From Ferrimonas aestuarii (GTDB lineage Bacteria; Pseudomonadota; Gammaproteobacteria; Enterobacterales; Shewanellaceae), in contig NZ_SWCJ01000014.1 in the NCBI RefSeq assembly GCF_005116665.1, positions 62,001 through 126,000 of the forward strand: 64,000 nt of DNA, in the 5' to 3' direction. Both the position numbers and the translations under genes were made by a program. Positions 1-8,920 of this stretch are shown piece by piece (position 1 is the first letter of the stretch; each line of letters starts with the position of its first letter). A model generated the notes under the pieces. It searched no databases. It was not told the DNA's origin and saw only the letters and a program-made list of their open reading frames with translations.

Positions 1-2
1 GC

Positions 3-65
3 ATTAACTGGTATGGGGAGCGTTTGGACCCCGCATTATTGGTACCGCCAATGCCGAGGAAAAAA
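3..65 (+). other. possible 3' end of an upstream gene (very short)
   Basis: Reading frame 3 is open from the window edge to a TAG at 63-65 and would give a C-terminal tail of about 20 residues containing LDPALLVPP. Another frame is open from about 8 to 129 and ends in ERSGGSC, but it begins just after a stop codon and has no start. Neither could be assigned to a family. One of them may be the tail of a gene that begins outside the window. The stretch 66-252 otherwise holds the upstream region of the first borosin precursor. Confidence 0.2.
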
Positions 66-252
66 TAGAAACGTCAAAAGAACGCGGATTTTACAAATTT
101 GTCGTTGAGCGTTCTGGCGGAAGTTGCTAGCATCAAATTGCTGGTGACTTTCGCATGGATGTGATTGATATTCAAAGAGTATATGGTCAATCTCTTACAT
201 AGTTTTCAGCAAACTCTTATTGACTAATAATGATTGCCACAAGGAGTGTGAC

Positions 253-474
253 ATGAACCATCAAGCAACACAGCTGTTAATTAAACTCGGCTTAGACGCA
301 GACCTCCATCAGCGTTTTAATGTAAACCCTGATCTGGTTATGGATGAATTGGGTTTGGATATGGAAGCTAAGTCTGAAGTCTTGAAATTATCCGATGCAA
401 AATTCTCCAAAGTGGGCGATAAAAAGCTAGTTGAAATTTTTACACTTCCTAATTTCGTTGGGATTTCTAACTAG
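253..474 (+). CDS. split-borosin precursor peptide, locus A
   Basis: A 73-residue peptide that I read as the substrate of the borosin methyltransferase at 2237-3040. The ATG at 253 follows an AAGGAG Shine-Dalgarno sequence at 241-246, so I prefer it to the TTG at 220. Residues 6-50 form a helical, acidic domain with an LGLDADLHQRF...NPDLVMDELGL pattern. By eye this matches the borosin-binding domain of SonA from Shewanella oneidensis (recalled, not searched). The last 13 residues, EIFTLPNFVGISN, are hydrophobic and beta-branched and are the likely core that receives backbone N-methyl groups. No protease or leader-cleavage site can be named. The stop overlaps the start of the next gene by one base (TAGTG), which implies translational coupling. 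The precursor role is inferred from similarity and context. Confidence 0.72.
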   Translation: MNHQATQLLIKLGLDADLHQRFNVNPDLVMDELGLDMEAKSEVLKLSDAKFSKVGDKKLVEIFTLPNFVGISN

Positions 475-2261
475 TGATTTGTACTTCTAAGTGGCTAAAA
501 TTGTATTTGGTTTTAGTCACTTTTATACCTGTTTTAGCCAGCGGATCTGAATATGATGATTCGTTGGTTAGAAAGTTATATGACTATCCGGCAAGCAAAG
601 CTCTTCAGATAGTTTATGACCGTTTACTCTTGGCCGAACCGAATTCGCAAGAACAGTGCATATTAATCAGAGCAAAGGCTGTCACTTACTTCAGGCTGGC
701 TCAACGCACTAACGCATTGGTTTCGGCTAATGATGCCTTAAGGTGTGCTGCGCGCCTGAATGATACCAGAACATACGCTTCAGCAATTTCAGTCAAGATG
801 ATTTCTCTATCTCACTTGGATCGAGAGTTGGAGGCTTATGAGACGGTTTTAGAATATTACCGAAGCCGGTACTTGAATTTGGAAGATCCTTTAGTAAACA
901 TGGTGTTTATGAATTTGGCATCTATGATGGTTACTATGGGGGATACATCGCTTGCAAAAGAGATGGCGACTGCTGTTAATAAAGATGTTGCGACTGAAAG
1001 CCCAATGTTCAGGTGTCAATATTATTTAGGTTTAGCATCTATTGCGTCCGAATCAAATGATATTGTTGGTACGGAAACATGGGTGCCAAAGGCAAATGAA
1101 GAGTGCATTGGAATCGATTCGACAAATAAATCAATTCTTTTGGTCACTAACTCTAGTTTAGCAAAATTTAATAATGATTATGAAAAGGCTAGAGATCTAC
1201 TTGAGGAATCGATGCATCACTTCGAGAGTGAAGATCCTAGTTCAGAACGTTGGTATATTTTAAGAGAAATGTTAGAAATATACTACGGGCTCGGTGAGTT
1301 TGAGAAAGTTAAATGGGCCGCAGATCAATTGTTAAGCGATTTTGCTCATAGAAATACATTTAATTTTCGCTCTCTTGCATTAAAGTATTTAGCAAAAGTT
1401 GCAACTGACGAGAAAGATTACGAACTTGCGGCTGATTATTGGCGCAAACACTCTTTTGCACAAGAGCGATATAGCTTCCAACAACAACAAAAATTGGTCG
1501 CTCAGCATAGAATAAAGATGCAATCTGAATTTAACATTGATCTTAAGCAGCTTGTTGATAAAAACCAAGAGCGAGAGATTGATCAAAATACTCGGTTTGC
1601 AGTTTTACTGGTACTGATGCTTACCATTATTGGTGTGTTGTATTGGTTATATCGCTCTAGGTTAAGCTTGCTAAGTAAGCTTCGTCACGTTGAGCAAGCA
1701 TCTAAAGACCCAATCACAATGGCGCCGCCAAAGAATCGCTGGATGGCTGATTGTCGACAGATGATGGCGCCGCTTGATCCCAGCACCCCTATGGCGATGG
1801 TGTTGGTAAAGGTTGAGCAACTGCATGAGATCAATCAAGAGTATGGTTATGAAGTGGGCGATCAAATCCTAACTGAGGTGTCTACGCTTCTCCGTCGGAA
1901 AATCGACGATCAAATGCAGTTAGGCCGAGTCAGTGGTTCGGTATTCGCCATATGCTGCGGTGGAATTTCCCAACAAGGGGCAGCAGAGTTTGCCGAAAAT
2001 TTATTCGCTCAAACTTTGGCAATGCAGAATCCGGAGCAACTCAATGATGCGTTAGTGATCAGCTTTGGCGTGTCCGGTCATCATAAACAGTTACCTATCA
2101 ACGAGCTTTTGATTAAAGCGGAAACTGATCTCAGACGTCGTAGAGATCAACCATTTGATCTTAAGGAGATTACGCAATCAGTTGAACGTGCGGGCAGGGA
2201 AGCACGTAAGCAGCAACAACAGCAACAGGTGGAGCAATGGAAGCAAGAATTGGAGCCTTAG
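474..2261 (+). CDS. membrane protein: signal peptide, TPR-like repeats, TM, degenerate GGDEF domain (borosin locus A)
   Basis: A 595-residue protein starting at a GTG that overlaps the precursor stop. It has an N-terminal signal sequence (about residues 1-23, ending VLASGS). About 340 residues of alpha-helical TPR-like repeats follow and are expected in the periplasm. A coiled-coil stretch leads to one membrane segment at about 373-394, then a cytoplasmic GGDEF-like domain. At the GGDEF signature position (about residue 487) the sequence reads RVSGSVFAIC, so the catalytic glycine-glycine-acid motif is lost and diguanylate cyclase activity is unlikely. The C-terminus carries a glutamine run (KQQQQQQ). 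The same architecture recurs in the protein at 30336-32081. The 3' end overlaps the methyltransferase gene by 25 bases, so the three genes form one unit. It may be a sensor or receptor, but this is not shown by sequence. Confidence 0.8.
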   Translation: MICTSKWLKLYLVLVTFIPVLASGSEYDDSLVRKLYDYPASKALQIVYDRLLLAEPNSQEQCILIRAKAVTYFRLAQRTNALVSANDALRCAARLNDTRTYASAISVKMISLSHLDRELEAYETVLEYYRSRYLNLEDPLVNMVFMNLASMMVTMGDTSLAKEMATAVNKDVATESPMFRCQYYLGLASIASESNDIVGTETWVPKANEECIGIDSTNKSILLVTNSSLAKFNNDYEKARDLLEESMHHFESEDPSSERWYILREMLEIYYGLGEFEKVKWAADQLLSDFAHRNTFNFRSLALKYLAKVATDEKDYELAADYWRKHSFAQERYSFQQQQKLVAQHRIKMQSEFNIDLKQLVDKNQEREIDQNTRFAVLLVLMLTIIGVLYWLYRSRLSLLSKLRHVEQASKDPITMAPPKNRWMADCRQMMAPLDPSTPMAMVLVKVEQLHEINQEYGYEVGDQILTEVSTLLRRKIDDQMQLGRVSGSVFAICCGGISQQGAAEFAENLFAQTLAMQNPEQLNDALVISFGVSGHHKQLPINELLIKAETDLRRRRDQPFDLKEITQSVERAGREARKQQQQQQVEQWKQELEP

Positions 2262-3040
2262 ACGTTGTCGGCGTTGGCATCAACGTGCCAATGCAAACAA
2301 CACAGCGAACCGAATCAATCATTCGCAGCGCTGATATCGTCTATTACGGGCAGTCCTCCAGCATAGCTGAAGCGTACATTGAGGGACTGAACCCAAACAG
2401 TTTCTCGATTCAGCGGCACTATCACGAACAACCTAACCGCCACCGAGCCTATCTGGCGATGAAAGATGAGGTGATGTCGGCGGTGGCGGCAGGAAAAAAC
2501 GTGGCGTTGGCCATGTATGGCCACCCTAGAGTGTTTGCTGATTTTCCCAAATGGTGTGTGGATGAAACCAGAGAGTTAGGTGGACGAGCCCAGTTTCATG
2601 CTGCCGTCGGTGCCGACTCTTGCCTAGTGGCCGATTTAGAAATTGATCCTGGTCGTAACGGCATTCAGCACTATGAGGCGACCCATCTGCTGATGTACGA
2701 CATTAATATTGCGCCAACGACTTGTCTGGTGTTGTGGCAGATCTCTCTGGCCGGAGATGTGTCCATTAAAGAACTGCATCGAACTAAAGATGAGAACATT
2801 CAACATTTGGTGGACAAGCTTAAGCGCTGGTATCCAGCAGAGCATAAGGTGTGTATTTATGAGGCGGCCATTCACGCCTTAGATGGCAGTCGTCAAGAGT
2901 GGTTGCCATTGTCTGACCTGGCTTCAGCGGAGCTTTATGGCTTCAGTACTTTAGTGATTCCTCCCATCTCAAAGCCCAATTGGGATCAGCAGGTACTTGA
3001 TGCCATGGGGTTAAAAGCGAAAGAGTTGGGTAACTGGTAG
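2237..3040 (+). CDS. borosin-type peptide alpha-N-methyltransferase, locus A
   Basis: A 267-residue enzyme of the tetrapyrrole methylase fold. It is expected to move methyl groups from SAM onto backbone amide nitrogens of the precursor core. Visible features are the glycine-rich VGVGIN at 11-16, the MYGHP loop at 93-97, VADLEIDPGRNG near 131-142 and LWQISLAG near 167-173. These are typical of the borosin branch rather than of cobalamin enzymes. The Y62...R68-x-x-A-Y72 pattern corresponds to the Tyr/Arg/Tyr group implicated in catalysis in OphMA and SonM (family knowledge, aligned by eye). The protein stands alone without a fused precursor, as in split borosins. It starts inside the upstream gene (25-base overlap) and is followed by a strong terminator. 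The family call is fairly sure; the substrate assignment is inferred. Confidence 0.82.
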   Translation: MEARIGALDVVGVGINVPMQTTQRTESIIRSADIVYYGQSSSIAEAYIEGLNPNSFSIQRHYHEQPNRHRAYLAMKDEVMSAVAAGKNVALAMYGHPRVFADFPKWCVDETRELGGRAQFHAAVGADSCLVADLEIDPGRNGIQHYEATHLLMYDINIAPTTCLVLWQISLAGDVSIKELHRTKDENIQHLVDKLKRWYPAEHKVCIYEAAIHALDGSRQEWLPLSDLASAELYGFSTLVIPPISKPNWDQQVLDAMGLKAKELGNW

Positions 3041-3061
3041 GACGGGACATGAAATAAACAA

Positions 3062-3092
3062 GGGGCGAACTTCACGGTTCGCCCCTTTTTTT
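3062..3092 (+). terminator. rho-independent terminator of borosin locus A
   Basis: A perfect 9-bp stem, GGGGCGAAC at 3062-3070 and GTTCGCCCC at 3077-3085, is followed by seven T. It lies 22 bases after the methyltransferase stop. Confidence 0.9.
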
Positions 3093-3182
3093 AATCGTTT
3101 TTTGGATCTGCTGACTTTTTGTTTTCCTTAATGAAAAGTCGTTGTTCTATAAGTAAATTTAAACATCGAAGATGAACAGATT

Positions 3183-4103
3183 TTAGTTCGAGTCTCGTTG
3201 ACCGAATTTTTCCAGAATCAGCACCAGAGTAAAGCCGACAACGGCACAGGCGATGGCCAGCATCAGTTGGCTATGATCGCCGGTTAGCTGCTCGAACTGA
3301 GTTGGCGTTAGGTTTTCCTGAAGCAGTGGCACCTGCTCCCCTTTGGAGTTGGTTCGCCAAGTTAAGGTTTGCTTCCATGGCCAGATCTTACCTAGGGTGC
3401 CGATAAGCAGACCGGTAAGAAAAGCCAGAGTTGCTCCGTGAAATCGTTTTAATAGGAACGACAGAACGTGGGAGAAACTCAAGATTCCCAGAACCGCGCC
3501 AACCAGAAAAATGCCGATAATGTCGAACTCTCGACCGGTGATTGCTCCCAAAACCGGCGCGTACAGCCCCAACAGCAACAGGATAAAACTGCCTGAAATC
3601 CCGGGCAAAATCATCGCGCAGATTGCAATCATGCCCCCAATTAGAATATTGAGTGGGGTCGGGTCGAGCGCCAATGGGCTGGCCACCGAGATGGTGTAAG
3701 CAAATGCAGTTCCCACCAACAGCGACACCGCTGTGACTGGACTCCACTGAACCTGCTTTCCGATGTGCACAATGGAGATCAGAATTAGCCCAAAGAAAAA
3801 GCTCCAAAGCCCGATGGGTTCATGAACCAATAGGTAGGAGATCACCTTGGCAAAGGTCGCGATGCTAATGCCGATACCGGTAACCAGAGTAACGAGGAAG
3901 CTGCCATTGATGTGCTTCCACGCCGCAGCCAATCCTTGTTTGCGCCATAGGCCGATAAGGCTTGGGTTAATGCGACGAATACTTTCGAGCAGGGTATCGT
4001 AGATACCGGTAATAAAAGCAATGGTGCCGCCGGAGACACCGGGAACCACATCCGCGGCGCCCATGGCCATCCCTTTGGCAAAGGTTTTAATATCCAATTT
4101 CAT
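3183..4103 (-). CDS. popT: DUF368 family undecaprenyl-phosphate translocase PopT
   Basis: A 306-residue polytopic inner-membrane protein with about eight to nine hydrophobic segments. The N-terminal signature GMAMGAADVVPGVSGGTIAF and the internal repeat ICAMILPGISGSFILLLLG are the two glycine/proline-rich re-entrant motifs of DUF368. The family was shown in Vibrio cholerae and other bacteria to recycle the C55-P lipid carrier to the cytoplasmic face, supporting peptidoglycan and surface polymer synthesis. Length and motifs are normal. It is convergent with borosin locus A and divergent from the patB-like gene, with 76 bases between the divergent starts. Confidence 0.85.
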   Translation of the reverse strand: MKLDIKTFAKGMAMGAADVVPGVSGGTIAFITGIYDTLLESIRRINPSLIGLWRKQGLAAAWKHINGSFLVTLVTGIGISIATFAKVISYLLVHEPIGLWSFFFGLILISIVHIGKQVQWSPVTAVSLLVGTAFAYTISVASPLALDPTPLNILIGGMIAICAMILPGISGSFILLLLGLYAPVLGAITGREFDIIGIFLVGAVLGILSFSHVLSFLLKRFHGATLAFLTGLLIGTLGKIWPWKQTLTWRTNSKGEQVPLLQENLTPTQFEQLTGDHSQLMLAIACAVVGFTLVLILEKFGQRDSN

Positions 4104-4179
4104 ATAACTGGCTGTAAAAAATAGTGATAGGCGGCATTATAGGGCCAGCAAGTAGAAAAGTCGTGTAAACGAGGATGCA

Positions 4180-5316
4180 ATGCATTGGGATTCATTAATT
4201 GAGAGACGTGGTAGTGACAGCCTGAAATGGCAGCGCTACCAAGATGAGTCGGTGCTACCCATGTGGGTTGCAGATATGGATTTTGCCATTCCTGATCCTG
4301 TGGTCGACGCCATCGCAAAGCGAGCCGCCCATCCGGTGTATGGGTATGGGGTTATCTCCAATGAAACCAAAGGGGTAATCTGTGACTGGTTAGCTAGGCG
4401 TTGGCAGGTGAGTGTGGCGCAAAGCCACCTGGTCTCTGTGCCGGCGGTTGTGCCAGGATTTAACTATCTGGCCCAAGGGTTTTCCAAAGTGGGCTATTTC
4501 ACCCCAAGTTATCCGCCTATCGCTCAGGTGGCGGCAAATCTCAAGATTGAGTCGGTAGCCATCGCGCTGGAAGCTCATGAAGAAGCGGGGAAACGTGTAT
4601 TCCCGATGCCTTTGGCTCAGCTTGAAACAGCGGCGCAGCAAGGGATGGACGGGTTCATTTTGTGTAACCCCCATAACCCAGGGGGCACCATCTGGACTGA
4701 AGAGGAATTGAAGCAGCTTGTGGCGCTCAGTCGGCGCTACGGCTTTGAGATCATCAGTGATGAGATCCATGGGGATCTGATCATGCCGGGCAATCAACAC
4801 CGCTCGCTGCTGAACTACATCGGCCCAGATGATAAGGCGGCAGTGTTGGTGTCGTCGGGTAAGAGCTTTAACCTGGCGGGGTTACCTCAAGCGTTTGCCA
4901 TTGTGCCAAATTCAGAGCAGAGACTGGCTTTAAAACAGCGTCTTTCCGGTTTTGCTCCGGCGCATAATGTACTGGCCATTACTGCCATGGAAGCGGCGTA
5001 TCGACATGGTGAGCCATGGCTGGACAGTTTGAGAGAGTATCTTTGGAATAACTGGTTAGAGATTGATGGGAAACTGGGGGCGATGCCGCAATTGACCTTG
5101 ATGACACCTCAGGCGACCTATCTGGCGTGGATAGATTGCCGGGCACTAGGCTGGGCTGATCCGGTTAAGGTGTTTGAAAGCTATGGGGTTGGCTTGTCCT
5201 GCGGCGCGGACTTTGGCAGCAGAGGTTTCGTGCGTCTGAATTTTGCCTGCCCTAAGTCTCGGCTTCAAATCGCCTTAAGCCGGATGCAAAAGGCGATTAC
5301 TGAATACCAAGGCTAG
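4180..5316 (+). CDS. patB: MalY/PatB family PLP-dependent C-S lyase (aminotransferase fold I)
   Basis: A 378-residue cytoplasmic PLP enzyme. The start MHWDSLIERRGSDSLKWQRY and the following LPMWVADMDF are hallmarks of the MalY/PatB group of cystathionine beta-lyases. The PLP lysine is K228 in SSGKSFNLAG. The NPHNPGG and SDEIHGDL motifs hold the cofactor pyridine ring. Members cleave C-S bonds of cystathionine or cysteine conjugates. No malT-type regulatory partner lies beside it, so a sulfur-metabolic role is more likely than maltose control. The end overlaps the convergent yecM-like gene by four bases. Confidence 0.85.
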   Translation: MHWDSLIERRGSDSLKWQRYQDESVLPMWVADMDFAIPDPVVDAIAKRAAHPVYGYGVISNETKGVICDWLARRWQVSVAQSHLVSVPAVVPGFNYLAQGFSKVGYFTPSYPPIAQVAANLKIESVAIALEAHEEAGKRVFPMPLAQLETAAQQGMDGFILCNPHNPGGTIWTEEELKQLVALSRRYGFEIISDEIHGDLIMPGNQHRSLLNYIGPDDKAAVLVSSGKSFNLAGLPQAFAIVPNSEQRLALKQRLSGFAPAHNVLAITAMEAAYRHGEPWLDSLREYLWNNWLEIDGKLGAMPQLTLMTPQATYLAWIDCRALGWADPVKVFESYGVGLSCGADFGSRGFVRLNFACPKSRLQIALSRMQKAITEYQG

Positions 5317-5879
5317 ACCGGCATGGCGCCGATGACCTGGCGGATGTCATAGGGGTGAAGTTTGATGGTGAGCTGCTCCTGTTTAAAGGAGACCGTGGGG
5401 TTAGCCACCGGCTCATCATCGGCTTTGGAATCGCTGGTTTTTACTTCAATCCCTAAGGTACTGTCTTGAATCACCGGCCATTTAGCGGTAATCACAGGCA
5501 GTTGTCTGACGGCCTTTAGCATCTGATCGGCGGTGATTGCCTCACAGGGCAATACAAATTCGAGGTGCTCCCAACCGTCGCGGCGTTTGCGACCATCGGG
5601 GAAGGGCAGCTCAACCACCGACACCTGCCAATCCGCCACGTTAAGCGGTTCATCCAGTTCAATCAGGTAGATGGGGCGACCGTTAATGATCTTGTCTGAC
5701 AGTATTTTGCCGCGTTTTTTAAACTGGGTAAGCAGATGATCCGCATCCTGCTTCTCCGTTACTCTCAGGGCAATGTGATCCACCGTTAGCCCAGCCTGGA
5801 CCAAGCCCAAGCGACGGGCAAATTGAGTCATGTTGTGCCCAAATTCAGGTAGCTTGGACAAAAGCTGTTCAATGTTCAT
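5313..5879 (-). CDS. yecM: YecM-like VOC-superfamily protein
   Basis: A 188-residue protein with the HIALRV strand motif and the repeated beta-alpha-beta pattern of the vicinal oxygen chelate fold. Stretches such as GRPIYLIELDEPL and GWEHLEFVLP match the YecM family. The E. coli protein has a known structure with a putative metal site but no established reaction. It overlaps yfcE by 11 bases, so the two are probably one transcript. Confidence 0.75.
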   Translation of the reverse strand: MNIEQLLSKLPEFGHNMTQFARRLGLVQAGLTVDHIALRVTEKQDADHLLTQFKKRGKILSDKIINGRPIYLIELDEPLNVADWQVSVVELPFPDGRKRRDGWEHLEFVLPCEAITADQMLKAVRQLPVITAKWPVIQDSTLGIEVKTSDSKADDEPVANPTVSFKQEQLTIKLHPYDIRQVIGAMPV

Positions 5880-6414
5880 TTATCGATGCCTGTTGTAGGA
5901 GGTTACCGTCGAGATCCAAAACCCGCAGAGCATTGCCATCAAAATGCCCCAAACTCGGTGGATGGCCACCTTTGGGCAAAGTGATGGAGCCTGGGTTGAA
6001 CATCAGCTTGTCATTTTGCCACATTGCCATGGGTAAGTGACTATGACCAAAGCAAAAAATATCTCCGCTGCCTAATGGTGGCAGCTTGTTTTCATTCCAA
6101 AGGTGCCCATGAGTAACAAACGCTCGTTTGCCACCAAGCAGCAGGTTGTTGTAATCCGCCAGAAGTGGGAACTCACACAACATCTGATCCACTTCGCTGT
6201 CGCAATTTCCACGAACCGCCAAGATGCGATCGGCATACTGGTTCAATAGCTCGGCGACCTTGGCTGGTTGATAGCCATCGGGAACCGGGTTTCGTGGGCC
6301 GTGGTTAAGGACATCACCTAATACGATAAGGTGTTTGGCTTGCAGGCGTTCGGCCCAAAACAGCGCTTTCTCAAGCGCGGGCAAGCAGCCATGGATATCA
6401 GAAATAAAAAGCAT
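5869..6414 (-). CDS. yfcE: YfcE-type metallophosphoesterase
   Basis: A 181-residue calcineurin-like phosphoesterase. The metal-binding motifs are in order: SDIHGC near residue 5, GDVLNHGPRN near 33, GNCD near 69, GHLW and GHSH (FCFGHSHLPM near 121-130). E. coli YfcE is a manganese-dependent phosphodiesterase with unknown physiological substrate. Length matches the family. First gene of a two-gene minus-strand unit with yecM. Confidence 0.85.
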   Translation of the reverse strand: MLFISDIHGCLPALEKALFWAERLQAKHLIVLGDVLNHGPRNPVPDGYQPAKVAELLNQYADRILAVRGNCDSEVDQMLCEFPLLADYNNLLLGGKRAFVTHGHLWNENKLPPLGSGDIFCFGHSHLPMAMWQNDKLMFNPGSITLPKGGHPPSLGHFDGNALRVLDLDGNLLQQASINEH

Positions 6415-6587
6415 GGAATGAAAGGTTCGATCAAAAGCGTGTTTTTAGTCTAATCACAGTCACAGGTTAACGCTACTACTATGGTCTCAGGTTTTGATCC
6501 CTTACCGGTTTTGTGATCCCTCTCGGCCTGTGACGGTAAGATCTTCAGTAGCATGGGCGTGATTATCGACTCAAAGGAGCGCTGGCG

Positions 6588-6908
6588 ATGGACACGCATC
6601 ACTTCAGCCTGAACTCAAATTTGCACTTTACGCCTCGCCTGATCAGCCATCAGATGGCCGATGTCAGTCTGATGCTGCAACAGTTACTACCACAACGGAC
6701 CTTAAGTAGCCTTGGTGAGCTTGAGTCGGCACTGGCTTTTGATTTGTGGATCGCTTCGTCTCGATTTGAACAGTTTGATAGCCATAATATTCAATCGGTG
6801 CTGCGCCTGTATGAGCATCATTTAGGCTTGGGTGTACAGGTCGAGTCCATCGCTTGGGATCTGAGTCAGTTTTTGGCTCAGTGTCACAATAGCGGCCACT
6901 GTCATTAG
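6588..6908 (+). CDS. conserved-looking hypothetical protein (106 aa)
   Basis: The ATG follows an AAGGAG sequence at about 6573-6578. The protein is soluble and rich in Leu, His and Gln, with no signal peptide or membrane segment and a His/Cys tail (CHNSGHCH) that could bind metal. I do not recognise a family. Codon use resembles its neighbours. It stands alone between yfcE (divergent) and the secreted protein at 6972. Confidence 0.6.
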   Translation: MDTHHFSLNSNLHFTPRLISHQMADVSLMLQQLLPQRTLSSLGELESALAFDLWIASSRFEQFDSHNIQSVLRLYEHHLGLGVQVESIAWDLSQFLAQCHNSGHCH

Positions 6909-6971
6909 AGGTGAGTCTCAGTCTCGCACTTTGTTTTGGCAACCCATGGAGGCACTGGCTATGCTGGCGCC

Positions 6972-7400
6972 ATGATAAAGATGATTCGAACCGGTTGTGC
7001 CCTGTTGTTGGGGATTGCCTGCGGCGCTTGGGCGACGCCTGTTGAGCCGGAAGGGCTTAGTCGTTTTCAGACACAGCACCAACTGCAATGCCAAGGGGCG
7101 CCAATGTTAATTGTGAGCCACGATCAGGCGGGCAGTGAAATGGTGCTCAGCGTACTGGATAAACAGCCAACCCTCGCTCGCCAGCAACTGCTCTATGTGG
7201 TAGATCGCAGCAAGGTACCGGGTTTGATCTTCTCTTGGTTTGTGAAGCCAGCACTGAAAAAGCGGGATTACCCAATCTGCCTTGTCGACAATACGTTTCT
7301 AGCGGAACTTGAGCGCCATGAAGCTAAGGTGTGGTTAATAACCGCCTCTGAATCCATTGCCGTTGGCGATGCCGCGAGTTTGGCCCAGGCTATTCAGTAA
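6972..7400 (+). CDS. small secreted protein of unknown function
   Basis: A 142-residue protein from the ATG at 6972, chosen because it puts a classic signal peptide first (MIKMIRTGCALLLGIACGAWA, cleaved near residue 22). The longer TTG start at 6936 would place 12 polar residues before it. The mature part is about 120 residues with two cysteines (LQCQG and ICLVD) that could form a disulfide. It has an alternating beta-alpha pattern (MLIVSHDQAGSEMVL, VWLITA). No family recognised. A terminator follows. Confidence 0.6.
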   Translation: MIKMIRTGCALLLGIACGAWATPVEPEGLSRFQTQHQLQCQGAPMLIVSHDQAGSEMVLSVLDKQPTLARQQLLYVVDRSKVPGLIFSWFVKPALKKRDYPICLVDNTFLAELERHEAKVWLITASESIAVGDAASLAQAIQ

Positions 7401-7430
7401 TAACTTCCAGTCTGGCCATTCGACTGACAT

Positions 7431-7459
7431 AAAAAAAGCGCTCTTCAGAGCGCTTTTTT
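7431..7459. terminator. bidirectional rho-independent terminator
   Basis: The stem AGCGCTCT / AGAGCGCT (7437-7444 and 7447-7454) is flanked by seven A upstream and six T downstream. It can therefore end both the secreted-protein gene on the plus strand and rlmI on the minus strand. Confidence 0.9.
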
Positions 7460-7478
7460 GTGCTGTATTAGGCGGCAA

Positions 7479-8669
7479 TTACCACACTCGGACGGCCAAG
7501 CCTTTCAGGTAGAAACCTTCTGGGAAGGCGCTGCCGATGGGATGATCTCCCGCTTGACTCAAGCGCTCGATGATCTGCGCGTCTTTGCCAGCATCTACGG
7601 CGGCGTCGGCCACGATCTTCTGGAACAGATTGGCGTCCATTAGGCCGGAGCAGGAGTAGGTCAGTAGGGTACCGCCGGGATTCAGAATCTGCATCGCCAC
7701 CATGTTGATGTCTTTATAGCCACGACACGCTCCCATAAGCTGGGCTTTGCTGTCGGCAAATTTTGGTGGGTCGAGAATGATCACATCAAACTTGGTGCCG
7801 TTGTCTCGGTATTCGCGAAGTAACTTAAATACGTCCGCTTCTAAAAACTCAACCTTGGACAGATCCAGTTGATTGAGCTGCGCATTTTGCTTAGCCAGTG
7901 CCAATGCCGGACCAGATACGTCGGCATTCACAACCTTGGCGGCACCGGCCTTGAGGGCGTAGGTACCAAAGCCACCGGTGTAGCTAAAACAGTTCAATAC
8001 GGTTTTGCCCTTGGTGTAGCGGCTGGAGGCAAGGCGGTTGTCGCGCTGATCCAGGTAGTAACCGGTCTTGTGTCCGCTGACCACGTCAACCAGCAGTTTC
8101 AGACCATTTTCTTCAATGGTCATCGGCTGTGGTGGCAGTTCACCTTTTAGCAGGCCTGAGGTGGGCACCAGCCCCTCTTTTTTACGAACATCGACGTCAG
8201 AGCGCTCATAGATGGCGCATTCAGGGTAGAGTTCACCTAATACTGAGATCAGATCACCGCGCCAAAAGTCGGCACCGGCACTAAGCAGTTGGCACACCAA
8301 CACATTTTCAAAGCGATCGATGGTGATCCCTGGCAGCCCGTCAGACTCTGCCGCCACCAGACGGTAGCCAGTCACGCGGTCTTGGTGTGGCAGGAGATCC
8401 CGACCTTGCTGAGCTCGCTCAATGCGGCGTTTAAAGAATTCGCGATCGATCTCTTCGTTTTGGTCAAAGCTCCACATCCGAACTCGGATCTGCGACTCAG
8501 GAGAGTAGGCGCCTTTGCCTAGCCAGCGACCGTCATGGGACAGCACATCAACGGTCTGGCCAAGACCTGGCTTGCCGTTCACCTTCTTAATGCCTTTTGA
8601 GAATACCCAAGGATGGCGACGTAGCAGAGACTTCTCTCGGCCTTTTACCAAAACCACGCTATTAGTCAT
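7479..8669 (-). CDS. rlmI: 23S rRNA (cytosine-1962-C5)-methyltransferase RlmI
   Basis: A 396-residue enzyme from the internal ATG at 8669; the open frame extends 32 codons upstream, but 396 residues is the family length. An N-terminal PUA RNA-binding domain ([21 protein letters not shown]) leads to a Rossmann SAM-binding core. Motifs are [28 protein letters not shown] and the catalytic cysteine in [10 protein letters not shown]. It methylates C1962 of 23S rRNA. Monocistronic, ending at the shared terminator. Confidence 0.92.
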   Translation of the reverse strand: MTNSVVLVKGREKSLLRRHPWVFSKGIKKVNGKPGLGQTVDVLSHDGRWLGKGAYSPESQIRVRMWSFDQNEEIDREFFKRRIERAQQGRDLLPHQDRVTGYRLVAAESDGLPGITIDRFENVLVCQLLSAGADFWRGDLISVLGELYPECAIYERSDVDVRKKEGLVPTSGLLKGELPPQPMTIEENGLKLLVDVVSGHKTGYYLDQRDNRLASSRYTKGKTVLNCFSYTGGFGTYALKAGAAKVVNADVSGPALALAKQNAQLNQLDLSKVEFLEADVFKLLREYRDNGTKFDVIILDPPKFADSKAQLMGACRGYKDINMVAMQILNPGGTLLTYSCSGLMDANLFQKIVADAAVDAGKDAQIIERLSQAGDHPIGSAFPEGFYLKGLAVRVW

Positions 8670-8920
8670 TGTTTTTTCCACACTAGCTGTCATGGCGCGG
8701 ATTGTAGGTGTGATGGACGGTTGAGGCAAGGTGTAGGGAGCTTTGGGGCTGAATAGGTGCGGCAAAATCGGACGGGCGCTGCAGAAATCGGCAACTTTGG
8801 GGTCATTAACCCTGCAAATTGTTGGTCGAATTAAAAGTACCGTGCGAGTAACGAAAAATCCCCTTTACAGCGCATCGGAGATGTCGACAATGGCAAGCAT
8901 TGATTTTGTGAGGGTAGGCC

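Noticed and set aside
220..252. Longer TTG start for the locus A precursor
   Set aside because: The AAGGAG at 241-246 is ideally spaced for the ATG at 253; the upstream part adds polar residues unlike related precursors.
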